42,230 bases of DNA from an uncultured Bacteroidales bacterium (GTDB lineage: Bacteria > Bacteroidota > Bacteroidia > Bacteroidales > Paludibacteraceae). Shown here one piece after another: positions 1 to 6,963 of the stretch (position 1 is the stretch's first letter; each line of letters starts with the position of its first letter). The notes under the pieces were generated by a model, which saw only the letters and a list, made by a program, of their open reading frames with translations, ran no database searches and was not told the DNA's origin. A program made the position numbers and the translations under genes. The stretch is from contig CALGHE010000092.1 in NCBI GenBank assembly GCA_937915765.1, forward strand, positions 1-42,230. The letters are read 5' to 3'.

Positions 1-77
1 GCGCGCCAATCGTCTCGGACGGCAAGGTGTATGTTTTCAGCCGTGGCGCCGGCGAGCTGCGCGTGTATGAGCTGTAA
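1..77 (+). CDS. C-terminal end of a PQQ/BamB-like beta-propeller protein (partial)
   Basis: The window opens inside a gene read in the frame whose codons start at base 3 and whose stop TAA is at 75-77. The 24 visible residues contain VSDGKVYVF and end LRVYEL, the kind of blade strand seen at the end of PQQ-like or BamB-like beta-propeller repeats (a DGKVY strand followed by a closing strand). Most of the gene lies outside the window, so its function cannot be given. The stretch is visibly richer in G and C than the genes that follow. It converges on the methyltransferase gene, and a hairpin at 157-186 separates the two. The family call rests only on the repeat-like tail. Confidence 0.45.
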   Translation, partial: APIVSDGKVYVFSRGAGELRVYEL

Positions 78-156
78 ACAGTCCTTGCAAAACGTGCCGT
101 CCACACATAGGACATCACACACAATACGTATGGCGCGTTTGGCAATTTACAAAAAA

Positions 157-186
157 AGAGACGTAGCGCATGTGCACTACGTCTCT
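157..186. terminator. Bidirectional hairpin terminator between convergent genes
   Basis: A perfect 10-base-pair stem (AGAGACGTAG with CTACGTCTCT) encloses a loop that can itself pair GCA with TGC. An A-run at 151-157 gives a U-tract for minus-strand transcripts, and the plus side continues into ATAATATTT. It lies between the ends of two convergent genes, as expected for a shared terminator. Confidence 0.75.
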
Positions 187-193
187 ATAATAT

Positions 194-1888
194 TTATTCC
201 GCATCATCGTCGAACCTGCGTTTTTTGAAAGGTCTGTCTTCTCGGTCGAAGCGTCTGTCACGGCCCTCTCTTCTGCCTCCGTCACGACCCCAGCCCTGAC
301 GCTGGTCATCATCACGAGACCTGAAGCGGCGGCCTTCGCCATTCTCCCTGCGTTTTCTGAACTTTTCTTTCTCCTCTCTATATCGTTCTCTTTCAGCAAA
401 AAACTTATGACGTTCATTTCTGTATTCGGCCAGCAAACGCTCCTCCTTGCTTTCATACTGCTGTTCGCCATCTCCGTCATCAAAACGGCTCCTTCGGTCG
501 TTAAATCCGTCGTTATCCCTGCGGCTATAACGGTCGAAACCATCACCTCTTCTTCCAAAACCGCCCTCACGCCGGTCTCTGTCATTAAAGCCCCGGTCAT
601 CACCCAAGCGTCTTCTTCCAAAGCCTTCGCCATTCTCTTCCCTTTCACGGAAGAATCTTGCACGGTCTTTGCGGTCGCCCTTCGCAAACGGTCTTTCCTC
701 TCCCTCTTGCTCGTCAAAACCAAGTTCCTTTCGTTCCCTCACAAAATCATTTCTGCGACCTGCAAACATCTCGTATTTTCTGAACTCGCACTCGATACCG
801 CCATTCAGCAGCTCATATCTTTCAGACGGAGCCAATCCTATTCTTTGTGTAATTTCATTCGGCACGGTAATAACCCAGACCGTCTTTCCTGTAAAGTCAT
901 GCTTTAGCTTAGAGCCAATTTCAGAATAAAGTTCTCCTAAATCCTTAGAGCCGATACGTTCTCCATAAGGAGGGTTAAATATAACGAAAGCGTTGTCGGA
1001 CTGCACTTTAAGTTCCTGAATCGGGCACACTTTCAGATGCACGTATTTAGACACGCCGGCGCTCTTCACGTTTTCTTCCGAGATAGAGATAGCCTTACGC
1101 AAAATATCAGAGCCGTATATCTTATGTTCAAACTCACGTTCCTGCGACTCATCGTTATACAGTTCATCAAACAGTTCCTGGTCAAAGTCCGGCCACTTTT
1201 CAAAAGCGAATCCCGGTCTGTATATGCCAGGCGGGATGTTAAGCGCAATCATCGCAGCCTCTATCAGAATAGTTCCGGAGCCGCACATAGGGTCAATCAG
1301 GTCGCTCTGTCCGTCCCAGCCAGCAATGAGCAGCAAACCAGCAGCAAGCACTTCGTTTATAGGAGCCTCGGTCTGACCAACTCTGTAGCCTCGCTTATGC
1401 AGAGATTCGCCAGAGCTGTCAAGAGAAATTGTGCATTGGTCGTGAGCAACATGAATGCTAACCTGAATATCCGGGTTATCAATACGGACAGACGGACGCT
1501 TGTCGCACTTCTCGCGAAAATGGTCTGCAATAGCATCCTTCACCTTATAGGAGAGGAACTTTGAATGTTTAAATATTTCAGAATAAACCACGGCGTCAAC
1601 CGCAAAAGTTTTCGAAGGGTCCAGATACAGACTCCAGTCCAGCTGCTTAACCTTGTTGTACACATCATCAGCATCCTCCGCCTGAAATTTAAATATAGGT
1701 TTCAAAATACGCAAAGCGGTACGGCAACAAAGGTTCGCCTTGTACAACATTTTCAAATCACCCTTGAAGGAAACGCCGCGACGCAAAATTTCGACGTCAT
1801 CTGCGCCCAGATTGATAAGTTCCTTCGCCAAAACCTCTTCCAGCCCCTGGAATGTTTTGGCTATCATTTCAAATTTTTCTTTGCTCAC
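194..1888 (-). CDS. THUMP-domain class I SAM-dependent rRNA (guanine-N2) methyltransferase with disordered tail
   Basis: A 564-residue protein resembling the N-terminal half of RlmKL (YcbY), which methylates a guanine of 23S rRNA. Residues about 1-165 cover a ferredoxin-like plus THUMP RNA-binding module. The methyltransferase core follows, with the SAM-binding motif LIDPMCGSGTILIEAA near 197-212 and the catalytic NPPY motif near 305-308. From about residue 378 to the end the protein is low complexity, dominated by Arg, Asp, Gly, Glu and Phe, much like RGG-type disordered RNA-binding tails. It is longer than the usual ~380-residue core because of this tail. A TATCTTTG -7 box at 1912-1919 sits a short distance upstream of the start. 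The family is firm; the exact rRNA target is inferred. Confidence 0.85.
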   Translation of the reverse strand: MSKEKFEMIAKTFQGLEEVLAKELINLGADDVEILRRGVSFKGDLKMLYKANLCCRTALRILKPIFKFQAEDADDVYNKVKQLDWSLYLDPSKTFAVDAVVYSEIFKHSKFLSYKVKDAIADHFREKCDKRPSVRIDNPDIQVSIHVAHDQCTISLDSSGESLHKRGYRVGQTEAPINEVLAAGLLLIAGWDGQSDLIDPMCGSGTILIEAAMIALNIPPGIYRPGFAFEKWPDFDQELFDELYNDESQEREFEHKIYGSDILRKAISISEENVKSAGVSKYVHLKVCPIQELKVQSDNAFVIFNPPYGERIGSKDLGELYSEIGSKLKHDFTGKTVWVITVPNEITQRIGLAPSERYELLNGGIECEFRKYEMFAGRRNDFVRERKELGFDEQEGEERPFAKGDRKDRARFFREREENGEGFGRRRLGDDRGFNDRDRREGGFGRRGDGFDRYSRRDNDGFNDRRSRFDDGDGEQQYESKEERLLAEYRNERHKFFAERERYREEKEKFRKRRENGEGRRFRSRDDDQRQGWGRDGGRREGRDRRFDREDRPFKKRRFDDDAE

Positions 1889-1911
1889 GAAAATAAAGTA
1901 TTAATAATCTG

Positions 1912-1919
1912 CAAAGATA
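1912..1919 (-). promoter_or_regulatory. Bacteroidota -7 promoter box for the THUMP methyltransferase
   Basis: On the minus strand this reads TATCTTTG, a full match to TAnnTTTG, about 24 bases before the start codon. I see no good TTG at the usual -33 distance, so the call rests on the -7 box alone. Confidence 0.55.
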
Positions 1920-2054
1920 GTTGATTTAAATTAGTTTTTGCCATCTGACAAATCATTTTTTTATAATACATCTAAAAAAAGTTTGCCTTTTGTAATTTTC
2001 CGCTCAATTTCAAGCCTTTTTATCGCCCTTCTTATTTTTTAATTCGCCAAAAAC

Positions 2055-2084
2055 TTGAATGATTAAAAAAAATCATTACCTTTA
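2055..2084 (+). promoter_or_regulatory. Promoter of the nucleoside kinase gene
   Basis: TTG at 2055-2057 and TACCTTTA at 2077-2084 (seven of eight matches to TAnnTTTG) are separated by 19 bases, the usual Bacteroidota spacing. Transcription would start near 2090, giving a 5' leader of about 105 bases. The leader contains a GGAGGC/GCCTCC stem (2101-2106 with 2131-2136) and a short open frame. Confidence 0.6.
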
Positions 2085-2098
2085 TTGCAGTTCTGAAG

Positions 2099-2170
2099 AT
2101 GGAGGCTCTGTCCGATACAGAAACCGATACGCCTCCGCATGAGACAGACAACGATTTGAAGTGTAACTAA
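2099..2170 (+). CDS. Possible 23-residue leader peptide
   Basis: An ATG at 2099 opens a 23-codon frame ending TAA at 2168-2170, entirely inside the predicted 5' leader of the nucleoside kinase gene and only a few bases after its likely transcription start. The peptide is acidic and rich in Thr, Asp and Glu (starts MEALSDTETD). The frame overlaps a potential GGAGGC/GCCTCC stem. There is no clear ribosome site before it, so it may be untranslated; it is recorded because a short frame in a structured leader could take part in attenuation. Confidence 0.2.
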   Translation: MEALSDTETDTPPHETDNDLKCN

Positions 2171-2194
2171 ATAATATATTCAGGAGGATTTGCC

Positions 2195-3865
2195 ATGAAA
2201 ACAAACATGATAGAAATTTTCTGCAAAAACAATAACCAGACAAGGAAATTTCCTGCAGGAATCAGCTTGCTGGAAATCTACAAAGAGCTTGACCTCAACC
2301 TTGAAAACGGAGTTTTAGCAGCACGCGCGAACAATAAGGTCAAGAACCTGAAGTTCTGCGTTTACAAACCAAAGACCGTTGAATTTTTCGGAATAGAGAC
2401 AGCCTCCGGAATGAGGTGCTTTGTACGCTCCCTGTGTTTCGTGCTGTACAAGGCTGTCCATGATTTGTACCCTGACGTGACACTGCGAATGGAACACCCT
2501 ATCTCGAACGGTTACTACTGCACCATGCAAGGGCTTGAGAAACCGCTCACCGAGGCCGATGTGAATGTCATAAAGGAGAAGATGCACGAGTTCGTCATTC
2601 GAGACATACCTTTCTCCATGAACGAAATCACGACGGACGAGGCCGTATCTATATTCAAGGCCAACCATGCCAACGACAAAGTCAAACTGCTCGAAAGTTT
2701 CGGCGAGCTGTACACTCCTATATACGAGCTGGAGGGACTGCACGACTACTATTACGGTTCTCTCGTGCCTTCTACAGGCTTTCTCACCATCTTCGACTTG
2801 AAACTTTTCAATGACGGCATCCTTTTGCAAGTGCCAGACAAGAAAAATCCAAAGGAGGTTGAGAAATTTGAACTTCAGCCAAAACTTTTCGAAACTTTTG
2901 CTGAGCACAACCGATGGAACAAGATTCTTGGGCTTGAAAATGTGGGCGACTTGAATTTTGCTATAAAGAAAGACAAAAACGCCTCAACACTGATTAAAGT
3001 GGCAGAGGCATTGCAAGACAAAAAGATTGCTCAGATTGCAGACATGATTTCGGATAGACCTGACGCAAAGATTATCCTCGTGTCTGGGCCATCGTCTTCC
3101 GGAAAGACTACATTCAGCAAAAAACTCAGCGTGCAGCTCTATGTCAACGCTCTCAAACCGATAGCCTTGTCGTTAGACGACTATTTCGTGCCTCGCGAGC
3201 TGACACCTTTGGACGAAAACGGAAATTACGATTTCGAGTCGCTCTACGCCTTAGATTTAGAGTTGTTCAACACTCAGCTGAAACAGCTTCTCAACGGCGA
3301 GGAGGTTGAGCTGCCTACATTCGATTTCGGCTCCGGCTCTCGCGTGTACAAAGGCAACAAAGCCAAACTGAACAAAGACAACATCTTGATAATAGAGGGC
3401 ATTCACGCTCTGAACCCTAATCTGACGATGCAGATTCCGGACAAAAACAAATTCAAGATTTACGTGTCGGCACTCACCACAATATCCCTTGACAATCACA
3501 ACTGGATTCCGACAACGGACAACCGTCTGATACGCCGCATAGTCCGCGATTACAAATACAGAGGATATTCGGCAGAAGACACCATAAACAGATGGGACAG
3601 CGTGCGAGACGGCGAGACAAAATGGATCTTCCCTTATCAGGAAAATGCAGATGTAATGTTCAACTCTGCACTCCTGTTCGAACTTGCTGTTCTGAAAAAG
3701 CACGCAGAGCCGATTCTGCTCGAAGTGCCTCAGTCCAGCTCCGCTTACTCAGAAGCGTACAGACTGCTCAAGTTCTTGCGTTACTTCACTCCGATTCCAG
3801 ACAGCGAAGTTCCGTTCACATCTTTGCTGCGCGAATTTTTAGGAGGAAGCACGTTCAAATATTAA
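2195..3865 (+). CDS. Nucleoside (uridine) kinase with N-terminal TGS-like and tRNA-synthetase editing-like domains
   Basis: A 556-residue protein of a family common in Bacteroidota. Residues about 5-60 look like a TGS domain, about 65-250 like the second additional domain of threonyl/alanyl-tRNA synthetases, and the C-terminal half is a phosphoribulokinase/uridine kinase P-loop domain. The Walker A motif GPSSSGKT is at 298-305, followed by the LSLDDYF segment typical of uridine kinases. It probably phosphorylates uridine or a related nucleoside; the role of the front domains is unknown. The start is supported by an unusually strong Shine-Dalgarno AGGAGG at 2182-2187, seven bases before the ATG; such strong sites are uncommon in this phylum. 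The gene appears monocistronic. Confidence 0.85.
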   Translation: MKTNMIEIFCKNNNQTRKFPAGISLLEIYKELDLNLENGVLAARANNKVKNLKFCVYKPKTVEFFGIETASGMRCFVRSLCFVLYKAVHDLYPDVTLRMEHPISNGYYCTMQGLEKPLTEADVNVIKEKMHEFVIRDIPFSMNEITTDEAVSIFKANHANDKVKLLESFGELYTPIYELEGLHDYYYGSLVPSTGFLTIFDLKLFNDGILLQVPDKKNPKEVEKFELQPKLFETFAEHNRWNKILGLENVGDLNFAIKKDKNASTLIKVAEALQDKKIAQIADMISDRPDAKIILVSGPSSSGKTTFSKKLSVQLYVNALKPIALSLDDYFVPRELTPLDENGNYDFESLYALDLELFNTQLKQLLNGEEVELPTFDFGSGSRVYKGNKAKLNKDNILIIEGIHALNPNLTMQIPDKNKFKIYVSALTTISLDNHNWIPTTDNRLIRRIVRDYKYRGYSAEDTINRWDSVRDGETKWIFPYQENADVMFNSALLFELAVLKKHAEPILLEVPQSSSAYSEAYRLLKFLRYFTPIPDSEVPFTSLLREFLGGSTFKY

Positions 3866-3905
3866 GGTGACGTTTCTGCCAGTTAAACAGATATGGTTTA
3901 AAGCG

Positions 3906-3961
3906 TTCGTGGCGAATTTCATAATATGAGAACCACGAAAAGTAACTTTTGTAAGTTGCTT
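3906..3961 (+). other. Two serial stem-loops downstream of the nucleoside kinase
   Basis: TTCGTGG (3906-3912) pairs perfectly with CCACGAA (3933-3939), with TCAT/ATGA pairing inside. Immediately after, AAGTAAC (3940-3946) pairs with GTTGCTT (3955-3961) with one G-U. A third weaker hairpin GGTGA/TCACC follows near 3974-3994. The 240-base interval has no gene; these structures could be terminators, mRNA 3' end structure, or part of a small RNA. Confidence 0.4.
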
Positions 3962-4022
3962 TAATTGCAAACGGTGAATTTATAGAACTCACCTTTAGAT
4001 TGTCAGAAAACAAAAATTCAAC

Positions 4023-4050
4023 ACGCCGCTCCATTTTAGGGGTGGCGTTT
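4023..4050 (+). terminator. Terminator-like hairpin just before the aroK promoter
   Basis: ACGCC (4023-4027) pairs with GGCGT (4044-4048), with further CC/GG pairing inside, followed by a T-rich TTTCTTT. It directly abuts the -33 box of the next promoter at 4052, so it insulates aroK from the upstream gene. Confidence 0.5.
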
Positions 4051-4051
4051 C

Positions 4052-4082
4052 TTTGCAAGGAAAATATTGATTCGTATTTTTG
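4052..4082 (+). promoter_or_regulatory. Promoter of the aroK operon
   Basis: TTTG (4052-4055) and TATTTTTG (4075-4082) are 19 bases apart, an exact Bacteroidota promoter. Transcription would start near 4088, which rules out in-frame starts upstream and supports the ATG at 4105 for aroK. Confidence 0.8.
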
Positions 4083-4104
4083 CAAGCACAAAAAAAGGAA
4101 CGTA

Positions 4105-4605
4105 ATGAAAAGAATTTTTTTGATAGGATACATGGGATGCGGAAAAACGACCACAGGAAAACGCATCGCAAAAAAATACGGGCTTCAGTTCGTCGATTTG
4201 GACCAATACATAGAAAAACGTTTTTTCAAATCCATAACCCAGATATTTGCAGAAAAGGGGGAAGACGAGTTTCGCAAAACAGAACGCAAAATGCTCGAGG
4301 AGGTCGCCAGCTTTGAAAATGTGGTCATCTCAACAGGCGGAGGAGCGGCGTGTTTTTTTGACAACATAGACTTTATGAACAAATGCGGCGAAACCGTTTA
4401 TCTGAAAGGTTCCGCCGAAGCTCTGTTCGAATATCTGCGCAACGCAAGTCAGGACAGGCCTCTTCTGAAAGACAAATCTCCGGAAGAGATGCTGCAATTC
4501 ATAAAAGAAAATCTGGGCAAACGAGAACCTTTTTATGCAAAAGCAAAGCATACGATTGACTCTCGCGACATGAGCGACACTCTTTTTGACCAAATTTGCA
4601 AATAA
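4105..4605 (+). CDS. aroK: Shikimate kinase
   Basis: Catalyses ATP-dependent phosphorylation of shikimate to shikimate-3-phosphate in aromatic amino acid synthesis, in the cytoplasm. The 166-residue length is normal for the family. It starts MKRIFLIGYMGCGKTTTG, with the Walker A motif GYMGCGKT near residues 8-15, then FVDLDQYIE (the shikimate-binding Asp), FRKTER (substrate-binding Arg) and the STGGGAA loop; the lid carries an RPLL segment. The frame is open further upstream, but the promoter at 4052-4082 and normal family length favour the ATG at 4105. The helicase gene begins six bases after the stop, so the two are co-transcribed. Confidence 0.95.
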   Translation: MKRIFLIGYMGCGKTTTGKRIAKKYGLQFVDLDQYIEKRFFKSITQIFAEKGEDEFRKTERKMLEEVASFENVVISTGGGAACFFDNIDFMNKCGETVYLKGSAEALFEYLRNASQDRPLLKDKSPEEMLQFIKENLGKREPFYAKAKHTIDSRDMSDTLFDQICK

Positions 4606-4611
4606 ATCTTA

Positions 4612-6525
4612 ATGAGCAGAAACAAAACACACATCCCTCCAGAAACAGCATTGCTGAAGCAAACCGCGCTGCTCACCAAAGAGTATGAGCACGAAAAGAG
4701 CGAATACCTCGACAAAACAAAAAAACAGAGTATCGAGGCTCGTGTCAAAAAAGGTGTTTGCTGGTTTCCGATTGCTTTTCACCGAAGTTATTACAACTCT
4801 TTGAATCAATTTGTCGCAGAGGTTTCATGCCAAGATTGCGACAACGAAAACTGTGAATTCGAATACGGGAAACAGGTATGTTTTATCTCTCAAAATTATA
4901 ACGGAGAAGAAAAGGTTTTCACGTTCTCTTCTAACGTAAGTTATGTTGACGGGAACCGTATGGTCATTGTGCTTCCCGGGCAGTCTGCTCTCGACGCACT
5001 AAAAAGTCTGCCCAATGTTGGTGTCCAGATTTATTTTGACGAAACAAGTTACCAATGCATGTTCCGTGCGCTGCAGGAGACCATAAACGCGAAGGGGAAC
5101 AGGCTCGCAGTCCTTAAAGAGACACTGCTCGGCACGACAAACCCCACATTCAGAGAAAACTACCCCGTACGCATGCCATGGATAAACAGGTCGCAAGAGG
5201 CCGCTGTAAACAAGGTGCTTAACGCCAAAGACGTGGCAATTGTGCACGGGCCTCCCGGCACCGGAAAAACAACCACATTAGTCGAAGCTATTTATGAAAC
5301 ATTGCGAAGAGAAACGCAAGTGTTAGTATGCGCGCAAAGCAACATGGCTGTTGATTGGATTTCTGAGAAACTGACAGACAGAGGTGTGAACGTTCTTAGA
5401 ATAGGGAACCCGACTCGCGTGACAAACAAAATGCTGTCCTTTACGTACGAGCGACGTTTCGAAAGTCACCCGATGTACAGCGAGCTATGGGGAATGCGGA
5501 AAAACGTGAGGGAATTATACTGCAAATTCAGAACAGAACAAAACAGAGGCGCGCTTAAACTGAAAATTGACAAGCTCAAGGAACGAATAGCCAGTCTCGA
5601 ATACGAAATAAACGAGTCTTTATTCGGCGAAGCGAGGGTTATCGCCTGCACCCTCGTCGGCTCTGACAACAAAATACTTTCAGGCAGACGCTTCTCCTCC
5701 CTTTTCATCGACGAAGCAGCACAGGCCTTAGAGGCTGCCAGCTGGATAGCTATCAGGAAGGCAGACCGGGTAATATTTGCGGGAGACCATTGTCAACTGC
5801 CGCCAACTATCAAATGCTACGAAGCAGAACGGGCCGGACTCGGCATCTCTTTGATGCAAAAAGTAGCAGAACACAAGCCAGACTGCGTCTCTCTGCTCAC
5901 AACTCAGTACAGAATGAACGATGAAATCGCACAATTCTCATCGTCCTGGTTTTATGACGGCAAACTAAAATCTGCACCCGAAGTAAAAGAGCGAAGCGTA
6001 TTGGATTTTGACACATCTATTGTGTGGTTTGACACAGCCGGCACTGACATTGCAGAAGAGACAGTTGGCGACTCCTTCGGGAAAATTAACAAAAGTGAAG
6101 CAAAGCTTTTGCTAAAAGAGCTCACCAAATACGTAGAACAAATCGGGCCGACAAGAGTTTTAGACGAGAACATAGACATTGGCATAATATCTCCATACAA
6201 AGCGCAGGTCTATTATTTGCGTCAACAGATAAAACAAACACCCGGTCTGAGACCCGTGCGAGGACAACTAAGCATAAATACGGTCGATGGATTTCAAGGA
6301 CAAGAGAGAGACGTCATATTCGTCAGCATGGTAAGAGCCAACGAAAAAGGGCAGATAGGCTTTCTGAACGACTTGCGTCGCATGAACGTAGCCATGACAA
6401 GGGCACGTATGAAACTGGCCATTTTTGGCAACTCCGACACCCTCACTAAACATGCGTTTTATAAAAAGCTATATGACTATGTTCTCAAACACGGGAAAAT
6501 AACAAAGGTAACTTTTGCAGATTAG
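4612..6525 (+). CDS. UPF1/IGHMBP2-like superfamily 1 DNA/RNA helicase
   Basis: A 637-residue ATP-dependent helicase of the SF1B UPF1-like group. An N-terminal beta-barrel region (about 40-190) precedes the RecA-like core. Visible motifs are Walker A GPPGTGKTTT (213-222), motif II DEAAQ (near 367), the QYRMN segment (motif III/IV region), DGFQGQERDVIFVS (motif V) and VAMTRAR (motif VI). It should translocate on single-stranded nucleic acid; whether it unwinds DNA or RNA is unknown for the bacterial members. It follows aroK by six bases and is probably translated from the same message. Confidence 0.9.
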   Translation: MSRNKTHIPPETALLKQTALLTKEYEHEKSEYLDKTKKQSIEARVKKGVCWFPIAFHRSYYNSLNQFVAEVSCQDCDNENCEFEYGKQVCFISQNYNGEEKVFTFSSNVSYVDGNRMVIVLPGQSALDALKSLPNVGVQIYFDETSYQCMFRALQETINAKGNRLAVLKETLLGTTNPTFRENYPVRMPWINRSQEAAVNKVLNAKDVAIVHGPPGTGKTTTLVEAIYETLRRETQVLVCAQSNMAVDWISEKLTDRGVNVLRIGNPTRVTNKMLSFTYERRFESHPMYSELWGMRKNVRELYCKFRTEQNRGALKLKIDKLKERIASLEYEINESLFGEARVIACTLVGSDNKILSGRRFSSLFIDEAAQALEAASWIAIRKADRVIFAGDHCQLPPTIKCYEAERAGLGISLMQKVAEHKPDCVSLLTTQYRMNDEIAQFSSSWFYDGKLKSAPEVKERSVLDFDTSIVWFDTAGTDIAEETVGDSFGKINKSEAKLLLKELTKYVEQIGPTRVLDENIDIGIISPYKAQVYYLRQQIKQTPGLRPVRGQLSINTVDGFQGQERDVIFVSMVRANEKGQIGFLNDLRRMNVAMTRARMKLAIFGNSDTLTKHAFYKKLYDYVLKHGKITKVTFAD

Positions 6526-6569
6526 GCCGAGATGATTTACAGAAATTGCCTAAAAAACAGAAGAGACAA

Positions 6570-6899
6570 ATGAGCAAGATACTATATAGCAAAATAATTC
6601 CTCCAAAAGGCTTTGTAGCAATAAATCTTTTCGGACTGATTGTGGTCCGGAAAGGCTTTACGCTCACCAAAACAAGCCTCAACCACGAAAAAATACACAC
6701 TCGTCAGATGATAGAAATGCTCTTTTTGCTATTCTACCTATGGTACGTTATCGAATATCTGATTCGGCTCATACAATACAAAGGGGCTTTTCTTGAAGCA
6801 TATCGCAACATCTCATTTGAAAGAGAAGCATACGCCATGCAAAACGACCTTCAGTACGTAAAGCGCCGAAAAATATGGGCTTGGAGATTTTTTTTGTAA
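6570..6899 (+). CDS. Small membrane protein with a zincin-like HExxH motif
   Basis: A 109-residue protein of no named family that I can recognise. It has HEKIH at residues 39-43, one strongly hydrophobic segment at about 48-68, and a following EREA segment (E84, E86) that could supply the third zinc ligand, the arrangement of gluzincin metallopeptidases (HExxH plus a distant Glu). An N-terminal hydrophobic stretch (about 17-27) is weaker. The basic C-terminus (VKRRK) suggests the tail is cytoplasmic. The ATG at 6570 is preferred over an upstream TTG. It lies 44 bases after the helicase and probably ends the aroK operon. Protease activity is an inference from the motif only; all peptidase families I know with this motif are larger. 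Confidence 0.6.
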   Translation: MSKILYSKIIPPKGFVAINLFGLIVVRKGFTLTKTSLNHEKIHTRQMIEMLFLLFYLWYVIEYLIRLIQYKGAFLEAYRNISFEREAYAMQNDLQYVKRRKIWAWRFFL

Positions 6900-6928
6900 A
6901 AAAACGCAAATGATTTAGTAATAAATTT

Positions 6929-6936
6929 TAACTTTG
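6929..6936 (+). promoter_or_regulatory. -7 promoter box for the LtaS-like gene
   Basis: TAACTTTG is a full match to TAnnTTTG, 27 bases before the ATG at 6964. No good -33 TTG is visible at 19 bases. The box overlaps a possible TTG start at 6934, which argues for the later ATG. Confidence 0.55.
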
Positions 6937-6963
6937 CAAGTTGATAAAATAAAGCAAACTCAA

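Noticed and set aside
115..907. Open frames on both strands overlapping the methyltransferase tail
   Set aside because: They are frame shadows of the Arg/Asp/Gly-rich repeat-like coding sequence; the products are low complexity with no start signals.
4000..4104. In-frame upstream extension of aroK
   Set aside because: It would start upstream of the terminator hairpin and the well-formed promoter at 4052-4082, and would add residues not found in shikimate kinases.
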